NCBI GenBank assembly: GCA_033002965.1
Contig: JAURVB010003125.1
Coordinates: 28,618-92,617 of the forward strand
DNA from: Piper betle
Taxonomy: Eukaryota; Streptophyta; Magnoliopsida; Piperales; Piperaceae
Reading direction: 5' to 3'
Length of the DNA stretch: 64,000 nt
Shown here one piece after another: positions 1 through 11,182 of the stretch. Within the stretch, counting starts at the first letter, position 1, and the number at the start of each line of letters is the position of its first letter. The notes under the pieces are model-generated. The model did not search any database. It had not been told where the DNA came from and saw only the letters and a program-made list of their open reading frames with translations. Both the position numbers and the translations under genes were made by a program.

Positions 1-848
1 AGGGGTTTGGATTATGTGCTGACACATATCATGGTAAACCTATGCTGAGCTCATTGTAATCTCCTGAAATCTGGAGTGGCTGTTTTCATCAGTGTAGATT
101 GACCCTCAAATGGTAACCACTGATCTGGTACCTCATCTTATGGTAGAATCTCTGTCAAATGTTTGATGCTCGTAGGCACTGGTGGTCCTAGGTCTTTACC
201 TAGTGGAAGGGGATGCGTGAAGTGTCCATTAGACATAGATCCGTCTCGCTACTCATCCTCATTCATCACTATCTTCTGGAAATGGTCCATCTCATGTGTC
301 AACTAGCTTGCTAATATCTCTATACTTCAAGCTCCTTATTATTACCCCTTTTCTTTTAACTCATTCCTATCATGTACACCATGTCCCATGGAAATAGGAC
401 TAATGTGGTGACATGCAAGACACTAAAACCTGGTCAATCATCTAATTCACTTATGCGATGGACAGAACTAGTGGGTCTCTAAGCCCATCATGACAAGCTT
501 GTCAGATTACTGTTGACATCTAGATCTGGTATAAGATGGGATCTTATACCCATTCTACCTCTGCTAGCACTATGACATTCCCTGCTCACATCTAACCAAC
601 CAACAGTCTGATATCATGATAAAAATCCATAGAAATGACCTGTCAACTTAACCAAGGCCAATTCCATATACTTCTGATCAAGCCTTGAATACACTGTTAT
701 CCAAACTAACTTATGAAGAAAAATCTGCATGTAAAGAAAATATACAAAAACATACCTGCCAGCTGGACTCGGAGCAGTCTTTGCACACACATCACCTATA
801 AAAGTATCATACATCTTAATCGGCCAATAGTGGCTCTGATACCAATTC
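1..848 (-). mobile_element. Internal 5' leader of LTR retrotransposon A (partial)
   Basis: Reading on the minus strand, this DNA directly follows the 3' end of LTR A and begins with a primer-binding site, so it is the untranslated leader of an element whose body runs off the left edge. No gag, protease or polymerase motif is seen in these bases. An open frame at 614-856 crosses the primer site into the LTR and is not credible as a gene. Without coding sequence the superfamily cannot be assigned. Confidence 0.75.
833..844 (-). other. Primer-binding site (initiator tRNA-Met), element A
   Basis: On the minus strand this reads TGGTATCAGAGC, the usual plant retrotransposon primer site complementary to the 3' end of initiator tRNA-Met. 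It starts four bases inside the LTR end at 849. It shows that LTR A is a 5' LTR with an internal region, not a solo LTR. Confidence 0.9.
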
Positions 849-1437
849 TGTAACACCCCAAATCCGGTTCACGCTTGTGAACCGAAACGGCATGTTACAG
901 GCCCCGGTTAGGTCGGCTAACTCGAACCTAACTCGTGTGGATCTAATCTCGATGTCTTAAGATGTAGATACGACTTGTGATGCATGGATAAATGCATAAA
1001 ACCCTAACATGATACTACATGGATGACGTGCAACCTAAATTTCACATCATTACAATTACGATAAAAATTCTGAAAATAAAACAGACAGGGTCTCCCCTAA
1101 AAGTGCAATTATGGGCCCACCCTGTCAAAATAATACATATATATAAATATATACACATGCATCCATGATTTCATTCACACAAAATCTAACATATTATGAA
1201 TTCATTCTGAAGCTAGGGTTTCAACCCACCACGCTTCCGCTGCGCATCTCTGATCATGTTCACATTCTATCATGTCTCATGCATTTAAACATGTCATTCA
1301 CAATATAATAACATAACAACACAATATTAAACATTCAGAAATCTAACATGTGTGTGTGTACAAGACCTCATTGCTCCTCCGTCCAAGCTGGCTCCTCCAA
1401 CTCGTGATTATTACCTACATATAGTATAAAAACACGT

Positions 1438-1455
1438 CAGTAACAAGTGTTACTG
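1438..1455. repeat. Conserved 18-bp hairpin in LTR A
   Basis: CAGTAACA-AG-TGTTACTG is a perfect inverted repeat with a two-base centre. Equivalent sites occur in copies B (7303-7320), C (10565-10582) and, with changes, D (35023-35040). Confidence 0.8.
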
Positions 1456-2619
1456 GTCCGGAAAATAAAATAACTATAACAAGCTGGCTATGAGAGCAAA
1501 CTCTCATATGAAAGAAAACATCATATACTCCACGTGAACACTCTGAAGGGCACTATTGAGGAGCCACTGGGCTGCAGACCCGGTAGCATCCCGAACTTAC
1601 TGATCTGCTGCTGGTACTGTGCCGCTCTCGGCACTTCTTTTTTAGTACTTCTCATGAAACTTTATCCTAAGCCCTCTCCTTACCTCCATATTTCTTCTGG
1701 CCTTGAGCACGAAGGCCGAGTACTCTCAGGCAGTCGCCTTTAGTACCCTTTGAATCACAAGTCCGGACATGCACTGTACTAAACAGTACCCGTAAACCTC
1801 CACGTTCTCCGGGTGTGAGGAACTCAAACGCGGAGTTGTCAGGATCCCTCATGAATGGAACAGTCCGCTGGCACTAATCCAGAGCCCGCTTTGACTGTCA
1901 CGGCATCCTCTGCATGGTACGTGCAGTCGATTTCTCCATCTCTCGTCTCACTGAAAACGCGAAAACTACATATATATATGGGCTGGGTAGGGAGTTATAT
2001 AATAGGCCCGAAGGCAACTTTTGGTGGATCTTGTTTTCGAAATCAACCTCGAGGGATCTCATCCTCGAGGGGTTATTAATCCGGAAAATGTTCGGTTAAA
2101 TGGCCCGAGTTAAGTGGGATCCGATAAAACGCCACTTAACCCGTCCTGCAGACAATAAATCAAACATACAATAGAAAAGATCATAAAAATCAGAGAGAAG
2201 TCCTAACGGACCTGGTAGAAGCTCCAAGCGTGTCATCGCGCCTAGGCGGCGAGCTCCTACTCCGTACCTACACATCAAAACTAAATACTAACGCCCACTA
2301 ACTACATGATGCATCAAAATCAATGAATCACACACAATGCAACCACAAAATCATCCATCATAGTCAAATAATCATAAAAGAGAATAATCCTAACTCAAAC
2401 TATTCATACTATATTTTATTCTGTTTCTCTAAATTACATCATGATCACTTATCATGCTCCAACTCATTTTATCTCATTAGCTCACTTACTATTCATTTAC
2501 AATTCCTCAAATCATACCATCATTACTTCATCAGTAATTAGGCATTATCATGATAAATAATCAGTCCTACCATGCTATGCTAATAATCATCAATTTAAAT
2601 AATCAAATTGGAGGTAATT

Positions 2620-3320
2620 ATACCTCACATCGTCGGCGATCGGCGACGGCTAGGGTTCCGTCGCGTGTCTCGGAGCTCAAATTCGGCGCTCCTCGGCATC
2701 CGACGTTCGATCGGGCTCGACTGGGTGAGCCCCGCAGAAGATCCGGTGAATTCCGGCAAATTCCAGAAATTCCTGTTTTTGACGATTTTTGGCAGTTTTC
2801 CGGTAGCTTCCGGTGGTTTTCCGGCGACAATCGCCAGTGGCGTCTACTGGCCGGAAAGTGGTCGTGTTGGGTGCCCTTGGAACCGGCTCGGCAAGCCCGA
2901 CTCATCTACGAGGTCGTCGTGGCCAACGAAGGTAACGGCTCGCCGGAAAAAGCATAAAATAGAGCGGCAGTGATGGGAGAAGAATCCGGCCGATCTGGGC
3001 GGCACTGGCCTCCGTTCCGGTCGGGGAAGGTCACTGGGCAGTCGGTGGTGCTGAGGCGACCCCCTGATCGTGGCAGCGACAGTCGCCGGCGGCAATGGCG
3101 ACGACCAAACTTGCGCGCTAGGCATGGCGATTCCGGCGTCACGGCGGCCTGGCAGTGGCCGGGGCTGGTCGGGCGGCACGGCAACACTGTGGCGTGGGCC
3201 TGGCGACGACGATCGGCGGCAGGCCGACGTCAACGACGGTGGCGGCGCAGCTAGGGTTTGGATGGGAAGGGAGGAAGAAAGGTCGAGGGTGGAGAAGAAA
3301 TGGTTGGGTGGCAAACTTGT
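2620..3320 (-). other. GC-rich block inside LTR A
   Basis: This stretch is GC- and CpG-rich in an otherwise AT-rich region, and it gives several overlapping open frames on both strands (for example 2844-3314 minus and 2608-2973 plus). The same block occurs in copies B (about 12170-12850), C (about 7980-8690) and D (about 33130-33830), but the open frames are not kept at equal length. The frames are therefore best explained by base composition and few stop codons. The block lies downstream of the putative LTR promoter, so it may be transcribed leader. Confidence 0.6.
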
Positions 3321-3328
3321 AATTAAAA

Positions 3329-3355
3329 CTTGACTCGTCTCCGGCTCGAGTCAAG
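3329..3355. promoter_or_regulatory. Inverted W-box-like palindrome, LTR A
   Basis: CTTGACTCG-N9-CGAGTCAAG is a 9-bp inverted repeat. Each arm holds TTGACT, the core that WRKY transcription factors bind. It lies about 420 bp from the LTR 5' end and is kept in all four LTR copies. Function is inferred. Confidence 0.55.
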
Positions 3356-3767
3356 TATAATAACTAAGTCGTATTAAATCTAAAAAAATTCATAAAAATC
3401 GGGAAAAATCCCATAAAATCAAACAACACCAAAAAATCATAATGATATGCTCTAGAACTATCAACCCACCCAAAATGCCCGCAACGCGTCCTAACGCGAT
3501 AAACGGCCTAAAACTAGTTCTACGATCCACTATATATAATAATAATAATAAAATAACTGCATACTCTCATATATTCTAATAACTCATTCTGTTCTGCTGT
3601 GTTCATGACGTTATCATCATATACTTGGGTACGCATGACCCTCATAGCTCATACACGCGACTGGCGTCGGCTCAATACACGTGTTCTGAAACTGACTCGA
3701 ATCGAAAATAACGGTCGAACCGACCGGTTCTGAATATAAAACCCTGACTCGAATCGCGGGTTTTACA

Positions 3768-5004
3768 TTTTTCCCCTTTTGCAATGATAAATGCTCCCTT
3801 GGATAACTTCCATACTCTTCTAGCAAATTGAGAACTATGACCAATATCATCCAACTTGCCCAAAGACAATATATTTTTGAAGAATATGTCTCACATTCTT
3901 CAAAAATAATTTGTGAACCAAACTAGTCACCATATGCACATCTCCCATGCCAACAACACGTGATGTGTCACCATTTCCCATTTTCACAATTCCCAAATTT
4001 TCTGATTTATAGATAGTGAAGAGCTCTCTAGGTGATGTTGTATGAAAGGAAGCTCCAGAATCCACAATCTAACTTGAATTTTCTATCTTACAAAAACACC
4101 CATCATTACAAGAAGTAATAACTACCAAGTCATTTCTGTAATCAATAGAATTGACATCTTTACGTTGTTGTTCTTGGTCCTTCTCCTTGTCATGCTACAT
4201 ATCCCATGTCAATTTTTTGCGATACCTTTTTATGTGACCAACTTTGTTACAATAAAAGTACCTTACCACCTTTCTTCGACTATTTGTAGGCTTGAACCCA
4301 CTCTTGCTCTCCTCAGAAACCAAGGCTTGCTCCTCTGAAGATGAAGTTGATATTGCTTGACTTTCTTCTTAGCTCCCTAAGAAGAGTGATGTTGTAACAG
4401 AGTTTAAGTCAAGTTTAGAAATATGGATCAAACTCATAATTAAATTATCCCACAAGTCTGGCATTGGACAAAGAAGTAAGGTGGCTTGTTCTTCCTCATC
4501 AACGTTCATACCTGTCCCTTACAGGTCATTCACTAAGCTATTGAACACATTTAAGTGTTTATGAATAGAAGTCCCATCCTTCATCTTCAAATTATACAAT
4601 TGTCTCCTTAGAAAAATCTTACTTGCTAAGGACTTTTCTTCATATATTTTGTGAAGACTATCTCACAAAGCCTTTGCCATTATATCAACAGTATGCATAT
4701 TGAATAACACCTTATCATCCAAGGCCAATAAAATATGAGCCTTAGCAATCTCATCTTTTTCAGTAAATTGTGCATATGTCATACCTTCTGGTTTCTGATC
4801 CTTGCCTTTAAAGAGCAACAACACAACCATCTTTCACCAATATGATATGAATCTTCACTTTTCACATAAGAAAATTACCTCCATCAAATTTAGGAAGTAG
4901 AAATTTGGTTGTACTCTTCTCAACTATCTTGTCAAAAGCAAACAAGAAGTTCAATCTTCTCCACGAACCTCCATAGGCAAACGAACCAAAGCTCTAATAC
5001 CACT
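3768..5004 (-). mobile_element. Ty1-copia element, gag and protease region (degenerate)
   Basis: Read on the minus strand from the primer site at 4991, the frames give a copia gag (about 4985 to 4100) with a zinc-knuckle remnant near 4250. They continue into the protease at 3847-4065, where the aspartic protease motif DSGASFHTT is plain. Further left comes the start of the GAG-pre-integrase segment, where element A interrupts it at 3767. In-frame stops occur in gag (two Trp-to-stop changes near 4660 and 4530) and just before the protease motif, so the element is dead. The integrase and reverse transcriptase parts are not in the window. Order and motifs fit Ty1-copia, not gypsy. Confidence 0.85.
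4991..5002 (-). other. Primer-binding site of the copia element
   Basis: The minus strand reads TGGTATTAGAGC, one mismatch from the initiator tRNA-Met primer site, two bases inside the LTR end at 5005. Confidence 0.8.
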
Positions 5005-5445
5005 TGTTGGGATTTTAACACAAAATATTTTAAAATTCCTTGATATGCTTTGACAAGTAATGAACAAGAGTCAAAAAATACACAATAATTTAATGTGGAA
5101 CACACTCCAATTAGGAATGACCACAATCTCTCAATAGGATACACATCCAATTGGGAAACTTACAATTCACAATTAAAATGACATTCTCAATTGTGTACCC
5201 TCTTCAATTAAGTTATATATATCACTACTTACCTCACAATACAACTATATATATATATAGAAAAAAAGATGCATAATCAAGATACAACCAACTTTGTAGA
5301 TACAAAGTGCTAAACACCAAATATTCCTCGTTTTTCATAATTCTATTCGAATTTCTCATACCTCTTAGAGTAACTTCATGTCTTTACAATTCCCTATATA
5401 GTTGCATGTCTTCTCACATTCATCGTATAATGAGGGACTCCAACA
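5005..5445 (-). mobile_element. Copia 5' LTR
   Basis: A 441-bp LTR begins TGTTGGGATT on the plus strand and ends GACTCCAACA, giving TGTTGG/CCAACA terminal inverted repeats. The primer site abuts its left end. On the right, the next bases (ATATT) begin resumed LINE reverse-transcriptase sequence, so this element was inserted into the LINE. The 3' LTR is not in the window. Confidence 0.85.
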
Positions 5446-6655
5446 ATATTTAGCATTAAAAACTCTTGCAAGGAGAAACGAAGGATTAAACACAATTCTC
5501 CATGCTAATTTGGAACGGAAAGCTTCATTAAGTTGTGATAAAGGTCGAATACCTAAGCCGCCTTCTTCAACCGGAGCACATATGTCTATCCTTTCGATGA
5601 CATAATCTTCCTTTGTCCCTTGATATATGTCCCCACCAAATTCTAAATTGCTTAGAATAAATTTTGTATAAAACGTTCTTCAGAAGTAAAAAATAGTTCA
5701 TTGAAAAGTTTGACGCCACATTTGTGACAGTTTTAAGTAAACAAGTCGTTCCTGCCCATGATAACAAATTTGATTCCCATCTAAATATTGTACCTTGAAT
5801 ACGAGGTATCAAATCATTGAAAGCCAGTGTGGCACTCCTAAATATTTCATCCCTAAATTCAATGCCTTCATATGCAACATTCTCATGATAATTTTTCGAC
5901 ATCAATGATGTAGTGAGAGAGGAAGTAGGCATGTTAATTTATCATAATTAATTGATGGCCCCGAACAGTTTTCAAAGACATGTAGAATTTGTTTCAAACC
6001 CCTGATCAGGTTCGCCTTACAGAAAAACATTAGATCATTTGCGAAAAGTAAGTGAGATATCACTAATGCATGTTTTGTCACACGATGTCTAGAAATAATC
6101 TCCTTATTCTCAGCCTCAATCAACATTCGTGATAAACCTTCGAGAGCAAGAAGAAAAAGATATGGGGAGAGAGGTCCGCTTCCCTGATTCCATTTAGAAG
6201 CTAAAAAATAACCAAAATTTGCACCATTGATCATGATACAAAAGCTCACCGTTGATAAACAACTATGTATTAACTCACATGATGAATTAGAAAATCCCAT
6301 AGCTCTTTGAACCTCATAAAGATTAGCCCAACAGCTTAAATGATCATAGGCCTTAGACAAATCCACCTTAACTCGACAACATTTTTTCCTTCCTTCATTG
6401 GTTGACATTAACTTTTTAATACATTCATGAGCAATCAAGATGTTATCTCCAATTTGTTTTCCAAGCATGAAAGCATTTTGATTACCAAAGAATAACTTGA
6501 GGAGAACTCTTTGAAATTTGTTGGCAAGGTTCTTTGCACTAATTTTGTAGATGGTAGAATAAAAACTAATAGACTGAAACTCAGATAAAGTTAATAATCC
6601 CTTGTCCTTTGGAATTTGTTACAAGATGGTATGATTCCATTGCCCTAAAAGATGG
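5446..6655 (-). mobile_element. Non-LTR retrotransposon (LINE) reverse transcriptase, degenerate
   Basis: Minus-strand frames at 5902-6468 and 5567-5932 give a LINE reverse transcriptase. The palm motif KVDLSKAYD is present; the usual QGDPLSPYLF appears as GSGPLSPYLF; the catalytic FADD appears as FANDLMFF with one aspartate lost. The thumb/connection region with FRIWWGH follows. The stretch 6470-6655 adds the fingers segment (ISFYSTIYKISAKNLANKF). The two frames and scattered stops show it is inactive. It is the downstream half of the element whose endonuclease half lies at 13297-14780, with LTR B between the halves. Confidence 0.85.
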
Positions 6656-7538
6656 TATAACACCCTAAATCCAGTTCACAATCGCGAACCGAACCGGCAT
6701 GTTACAAGCCCTGGTCAGGTCAGCTAACCCAAACCTAACTCATGCGGATCCAATCTCAGCATCTTAAGATGAAAATATAACTCCCACTGCATGGGTGAAT
6801 GCACCAACCCTAACATGGTACTACATAAATGACATGCAATTCAAAATACACACCAATATAATTACGATCAAACTCAATAAAAATTCTAAAATAAAACGGA
6901 CAGAATCTCCCCTAAAAGTGCAATTAGGGTCCACCCTATCAAAAAAACATGTGCCAATATATATGCATATATCAACAATTTCAATCACACATAATCTAAT
7001 ATACTGTATACTCATTATGGAACTTGGGTTTCAACCCACCACACTTCCGCTGCATGCTCTGATCACATTTCACCTCTTGTCATCATGTCTTAGCTTTTCA
7101 TCACGTTATAACATCATTTCATTGCATTTAATCATATCCTATCATGTCTTAGCATTTCACATCATTCACAATAAAATAGCATCATAAATAGAATATTAAC
7201 CACTCTATTGACTGACATGTGTACAAGCGACAATAACGCTCCTCCGTCCAAGCTGGCTCCTCCAACTCGTGATTATTACCTACATATAGTATAAAAACAC
7301 GTCAGTAACAAGTGTTACTGGTCCAAAAAATAAAATAACTATAACAAGCTGGCTATGAGAGCAAACTCTCATATGAAAGAAAATATCATATACTCCACGT
7401 GAACACTCTAAAGGGCACAGCTGAGGAGCCACTGGGCTATAGACCCAGTAGCATCCCAAACTTACTGATCTGCTGCTACTGATGCCGCTCTCGGCATTTT
7501 CTTACTTCATTTTCTGGTCTCAAATCCTAAGCCCTCTT
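6656..7538 (-). mobile_element. Solo LTR B, left part
   Basis: This is the first 883 bp of a copy of the 2.9-kb LTR family in the same orientation as A, starting TATAACACCC (the expected TG has become TA). It is cut at 7538 by solo LTR C and resumes at 11183. The flanking pentamers are GATGG (6651-6655) on the left and TATGG (13292-13296) on the right, a target duplication with one change. No internal region is present, so B is a solo LTR. It is inserted into the LINE between the endonuclease and reverse-transcriptase parts. Confidence 0.85.
7303..7320. repeat. Conserved 18-bp hairpin in LTR B
   Basis: CAGTAACA-AG-TGTTACTG, identical to the copy in LTR A. Confidence 0.8.
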
Positions 7539-7939
7539 TGTAAAACCCGCGATTCGAGTCAGGTTTTATATTCAGAACCGGTCGGTTCGACCGTTATTTT
7601 CGATTCGAGTCAGTTTCAGAACACGTGTATTGAGCCGACGCCAGTCAGCGTGTATGAGCTATGAGGGTCATGCGTACCCAAGTATATGATGATAACGTCA
7701 TGAACACAGCAGAACAGAATGAGTTATCAGAATATATGAGAGTATGCAGTTATTTTTTTTATTATTATATATAGTGGATCGTAGAACTAGTTTTAGGCCG
7801 TTTATCGCGTTAGGATGTGTTGCGGGCATTTTGGGTGGGTTGATAGTTCTAGAGCATATCATTTTGATGTTTTGGTGTTTGTTTGATTTTATGGGATTTT
7901 TCCCGATTTTTTTGGAATTTACGGCGATTAATTATTATT

Positions 7940-7966
7940 CTTGACTCGAGCCGGAGACGAGTCAAG
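7940..7966. promoter_or_regulatory. Inverted W-box-like palindrome, LTR C
   Basis: CTTGACTCG and CGAGTCAAG flank a 9-bp centre, as in LTR A. It lies 401 bp from the LTR start and about 170 bp downstream of a TATATATAG stretch. Function is inferred. Confidence 0.55.
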
Positions 7967-9346
7967 TAATATTTACGAAACTGCCACCCAGCTATTTCAT
8001 CTACGCCCTTCTTTTCTTCCCCAAACCCTTGCCCGACGCCGCCCTTGTGCGCGTCGCCGCCGCCCCTACCAGTGCTGCCCGGCCGCCGATAGTCGCCGCC
8101 TAGCCCCGCGACGACGTTGTCGTGCTGCCCCGACCAGGTACGGCCCCCATCGGACCGCCGCGATGCGAGGAAGCCACGCCGCGACTGCCGCGCCAGCGTT
8201 GCGCTTCTGTCGCCGATTCCGCCGCCGGCGACCAGCGCCGCCACGATCGGTTGGTCGCCTCAGCACCCTCAGCCTTCCAGCGACCTTCCCCGACCGGAAC
8301 GGAGGCCATCGCCGCCGTGGCCGGCCGGATCTAGCCACCATCACCGCCGACTCTATTTTATGCATTTTTCGGCGAGCCGCCACCTCCGTTGGCCGCATCG
8401 ACCTTGTAGATGAGTCGGGCTCGGTCGAGCCGGTTCCGAGGGTACCCAACACGACCACTTTCCGGCCAGTAGACGCCGCCGGCGATTGTCGCCAGGAAAC
8501 TACCGGAAGCTGCCAGAAAACCGCCAGCAGCTGCCGAAAAACCAGAATTTCTGGAATTCACTGGAATTCACCGGATCTTCCGCGGGGCTCACCCAGTCGA
8601 GCCCGATCGAGCTTCGGACGCCGATGAGCACCGAATTTGAGTTCCGAGACACGCAACGGAACCCTAACCGTCGCCGATTGTCGACAACGTGAGGTATAAT
8701 TACCTCCGATTGATTTATTTAAAATTGATGATAATTGTTAGCATAGCATGCTAGGGTTGATTAATTATCATGATTAATGTCTTGACTATGAATAAAGTAA
8801 AGATGTGCATGATGAGATTATTAGTGAATGAAATAAGTGATCTAATGAGATGAATTGGGTATGAGCATGTTAATCGAGTACGATGCAACTTAGAAGAACA
8901 GAATAAAATATGGTATGAATAGTTTGAGTTAGGATTATTTACTCTTATAATTATTTGATTGTTATTTTGATGGATGATTTTGTAGTTGCATTGTGTGTGA
9001 TTCATTGATTTTGATGCATCATGTAGTTAGTAGGCGTTAGTATTTAGTTTTGATGTGTAGGTACGGAGTAGGAGCTCGCCGCCTAGGCGCGATGACACGC
9101 TTGGAACTTCTACCAAGTCCGTTAGGACTTCTCTCTGATTTTTATGATCTTTTCTATTGTATGTTTGATTTATTGTCTGCAGGACGAGTTAAGTGGCATT
9201 TTATCGGATCCTACTTAACTCGGGCCATTTAACCGAACATTTTTCGGATTAATAACCCCTTGAGGATGAGATCCCTCGAGGTTGATTTCGAAAACAAGAT
9301 CCACCAAAAGTTGCCTTCGGGCCTATTATATAACTCCCTACCCAAA

Positions 9347-9348
<2 letters not shown>

Positions 9349-9380
<32 letters not shown>
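9349..9380. repeat. (TA)n microsatellite, left flank of inverted-repeat element
   Basis: Uninterrupted TA dinucleotides in LTR C. The matching position in B, A and D also holds a TA tract of varying length. Confidence 0.95.
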
Positions 9381-9383
<3 letters not shown>

Positions 9384-10018
9384 GTGCTACAGTGCGCTGC
9401 ATTTTCGCAGTGTAATAAATCTGGGCCGTTGGATGAAAATCCAATGGCCCGGATATAATTTGATCCAAACCCTCTCCTCCTCCCCCTGTTCACGCCGCCC
9501 TGTCGGCGCCGCCCGGCCCCGGCCCCGTCCCACCTCTGCCCTGGTTCCCCCGCCCCGACCTCCCCTGTTTCCCCCTGCCCCTCCGCCGCGGGTGGGGGCA
9601 GGGCGCACCTCGGCCGGGCAGGGGGCCGCGCCTGCCTGGGCGGGGGGCCGCGCTCGCCCGGGCATGGGGGGCCGCGCTCGCCCGGGCACCGGGGGCCGCC
9701 GCTCGCCCAGGCAGGGGGGTCGCGGCTCGACTAGGCGGGGGGGGGGTGAGGGAAACGCGGCTGGGCCAGCTGGCAGCCCGGGGGTGGGGGATGGGGCGCT
9801 CGGGCGGGCCGAGGCCGAGGGCAGGGGCAGGGGCAGGGCTGGAGGGGCGAGGGCGGAGGCGGCGGTGGCGGAATCCGGCGGGCTGAAAGGCTATCTCAGG
9901 AGGAAAACGGGGGGAGGGGAAAAAATTGAAAAAACACGTTTGGGCCATTGGATTTCATCCAACGGCCCAAAATAAAAATGCTGCCAATGCGCTGCATTTT
10001 GATGCAGCGCATGGTAGC

Positions 10019-10020
<2 letters not shown>
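9384..10020. mobile_element. Terminal-inverted-repeat element with GC-rich core
   Basis: The left end GTGCTACAGTGCGCTGCA and the inverted right end ATGCTACCATGCGCTGCA match at 16 of 18 positions. Each end is followed by a palindrome built on GGGCCRTTGGAT...ATCCAAYGGCCC (about 9422-9449 and 9951-9977), and the right end has a further perfect hairpin (ATGCGCTGCA-TTTTGA-TGCAGCGCAT). The element is flanked on both sides by (TA)n, so the exact target duplication is masked. The core (about 9480-9900) is very GC-rich and contains four to five imperfect copies of a roughly 25-bp unit around CCGCGCTCGCCCGGGCA (9630-9740). No transposase is encoded, so it is non-autonomous. It resembles MITEs that prefer TA microsatellites, or a Mutator-like element carrying foreign GC-rich DNA; the family is unsure. 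Confidence 0.75.

Positions 10021-10060
<40 letters not shown>
10021..10060. repeat. (TA)n microsatellite, right flank of inverted-repeat element
   Basis: TA dinucleotide tract continuing the one at 9349-9380, apparently split by the insertion. Confidence 0.95.
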
Positions 10061-10062
<2 letters not shown>

Positions 10063-10564
10063 TTCATGTTTCTGTGAGACGAGAGATGGAGAAATCGACT
10101 GCACGTACCATGCAGAGGATGCCGTGACAGTCAAAGCGGGCTCTGGATTAGTGCCAGCGGACTGTTCCATTCTCGAGGGATCCTGACAACTCCGCATTTG
10201 AGTTCCTCACACCTGGAGAACTTGGAGGTTTATGGGTACTGTTTAGTACAGCGCATGTTCGGACTTGTGGTTCAAAGGGTATTAAAGACGACTAAGAGTA
10301 CTCGGCCTTCGTGCTCAAGGCTAGGAGAAATATGGACGTAAGGAGAGGGCTTAGGATAAAGTTTTATGTGAAGTACTGAAAAGGAAATGCCGAGAGCGGC
10401 ATAGTACAAGCAGCAGATCAGTAAGTTCGGGATGCTATTGGGTCTGCAGCCCAATGGCTCCTTAGTAGTGCCCTTCAGAGTGTTCACGTGGAGTATATGT
10501 TGTTTTCTTTCATATGAGAGTTTGCTCTCATAGCCAGTTTGTTATAGTTATTTTCTTTTCGGAC

Positions 10565-10582
10565 CAGTAACGCTTGTTACTG
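10565..10582. repeat. Conserved hairpin in LTR C
   Basis: CAGTAACG-CT-TGTTACTG, the counterpart of 1438-1455 in LTR A with a single changed arm base. Confidence 0.75.
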
Positions 10583-11182
10583 ACGTTTTTCCTATATATA
10601 TGTAGGTGATAAGCATGAGATGGATGTGCCGGTGAGGATGGAGGAGCAATAAGGTCTTCTGCACACACACGTTGAGTGATTGAATGTTTAATGTTTTGTT
10701 TATGATGTTATTTTATAAACATGCTATGATTAAATATTTGAGGCATGACAATGACATGAAATGAAATAATCAGAATAGCGCAGCAAAAGTGTGATGGGTT
10801 AGGACCCAAAGTTCAGAGAATGATGAATATAGTAGATTAGAAGTCTGTGTGAATGTTATTATTGCTATGCGTATATATGTTTGAATATATAATTTTGACA
10901 GGGTGGCCCCTAATTGCATTTTAAGGGGAAATTCTGCCCATTTCATTGTAGAATTTTTACTAATTTTGATTGTAATTGTGTTGGTGTGAAAATTTGTTGC
11001 ATGTCATCCAAGTAGTATCCTGTTAGGGTTTTATGCATTCATACATACATATAGCAAGTTGGATCTTCATCTTAAGATGCCGAGATTGGATCCGCCGAGT
11101 TAGGTTCGGGTTAGCCGACCTAACCGGGGCCTGTAACATGCCGGTTTGGTTCACGAGTGTGAACCGGATTTGGGGTGTTACA

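Larger units (their letters stand above)
849..3767 (-). mobile_element. Long 5' LTR, copy A (2.9-kb LTR family)
   Basis: The segment is bounded by TGTAACACCCC on the left and GGGTTTTACA on the right, which read on the minus strand as an LTR beginning TGTAAAACCC and ending GGGGTGTTACA. The same ends and the same internal order occur in copies B, C and D. In LTR orientation it contains a TATATATA-type stretch near base 230, a W-box-like palindrome near base 420, a GC-rich block (about 2620-3300), and short hairpins near the 3' end. The primer site next to 849 makes it a 5' LTR. It is inserted into the copia element on its right, between the protease-side coding sequence and the rest of that polyprotein. 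Confidence 0.9.
7539..11182 (+). mobile_element. Solo LTR C nested in B
   Basis: A plus-oriented copy of the 2.9-kb LTR family, from TGTAAAACCC to GGGGTGTTACA. It is lengthened to 3.6 kb by a 637-bp inverted-repeat element at 9384-10020. The flanking pentamers are CTCTT (7534-7538) and CTCTC (11183-11187), a target duplication with one change. LTR B continues directly on both sides. There is no primer site or internal sequence, so C is a solo LTR left by LTR-LTR recombination. In LTR orientation it has TATATATAG at 7766-7774, a W-box-like palindrome at 7940-7966 and a GC-rich block at about 7980-8690. Confidence 0.92.

Noticed and set aside
2550..3333. Several long open frames on both strands (2550-2957, 2608-2973, 2844-3314, 2970-3254)
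   Set aside because: They overlap each other inside the GC-rich block of LTR A, and the matching blocks of the other LTR copies do not keep the same frames.
7941..8627. 228-codon open frame in LTR C
   Set aside because: Arg/Pro-rich, compositional, inside a solo LTR, and broken in copies A, B and D.
9387..9975. Long Gly/Pro/Arg-rich frames on both strands
   Set aside because: They come from the GC-rich core and tandem units of the inverted-repeat element; no domain or plausible start.
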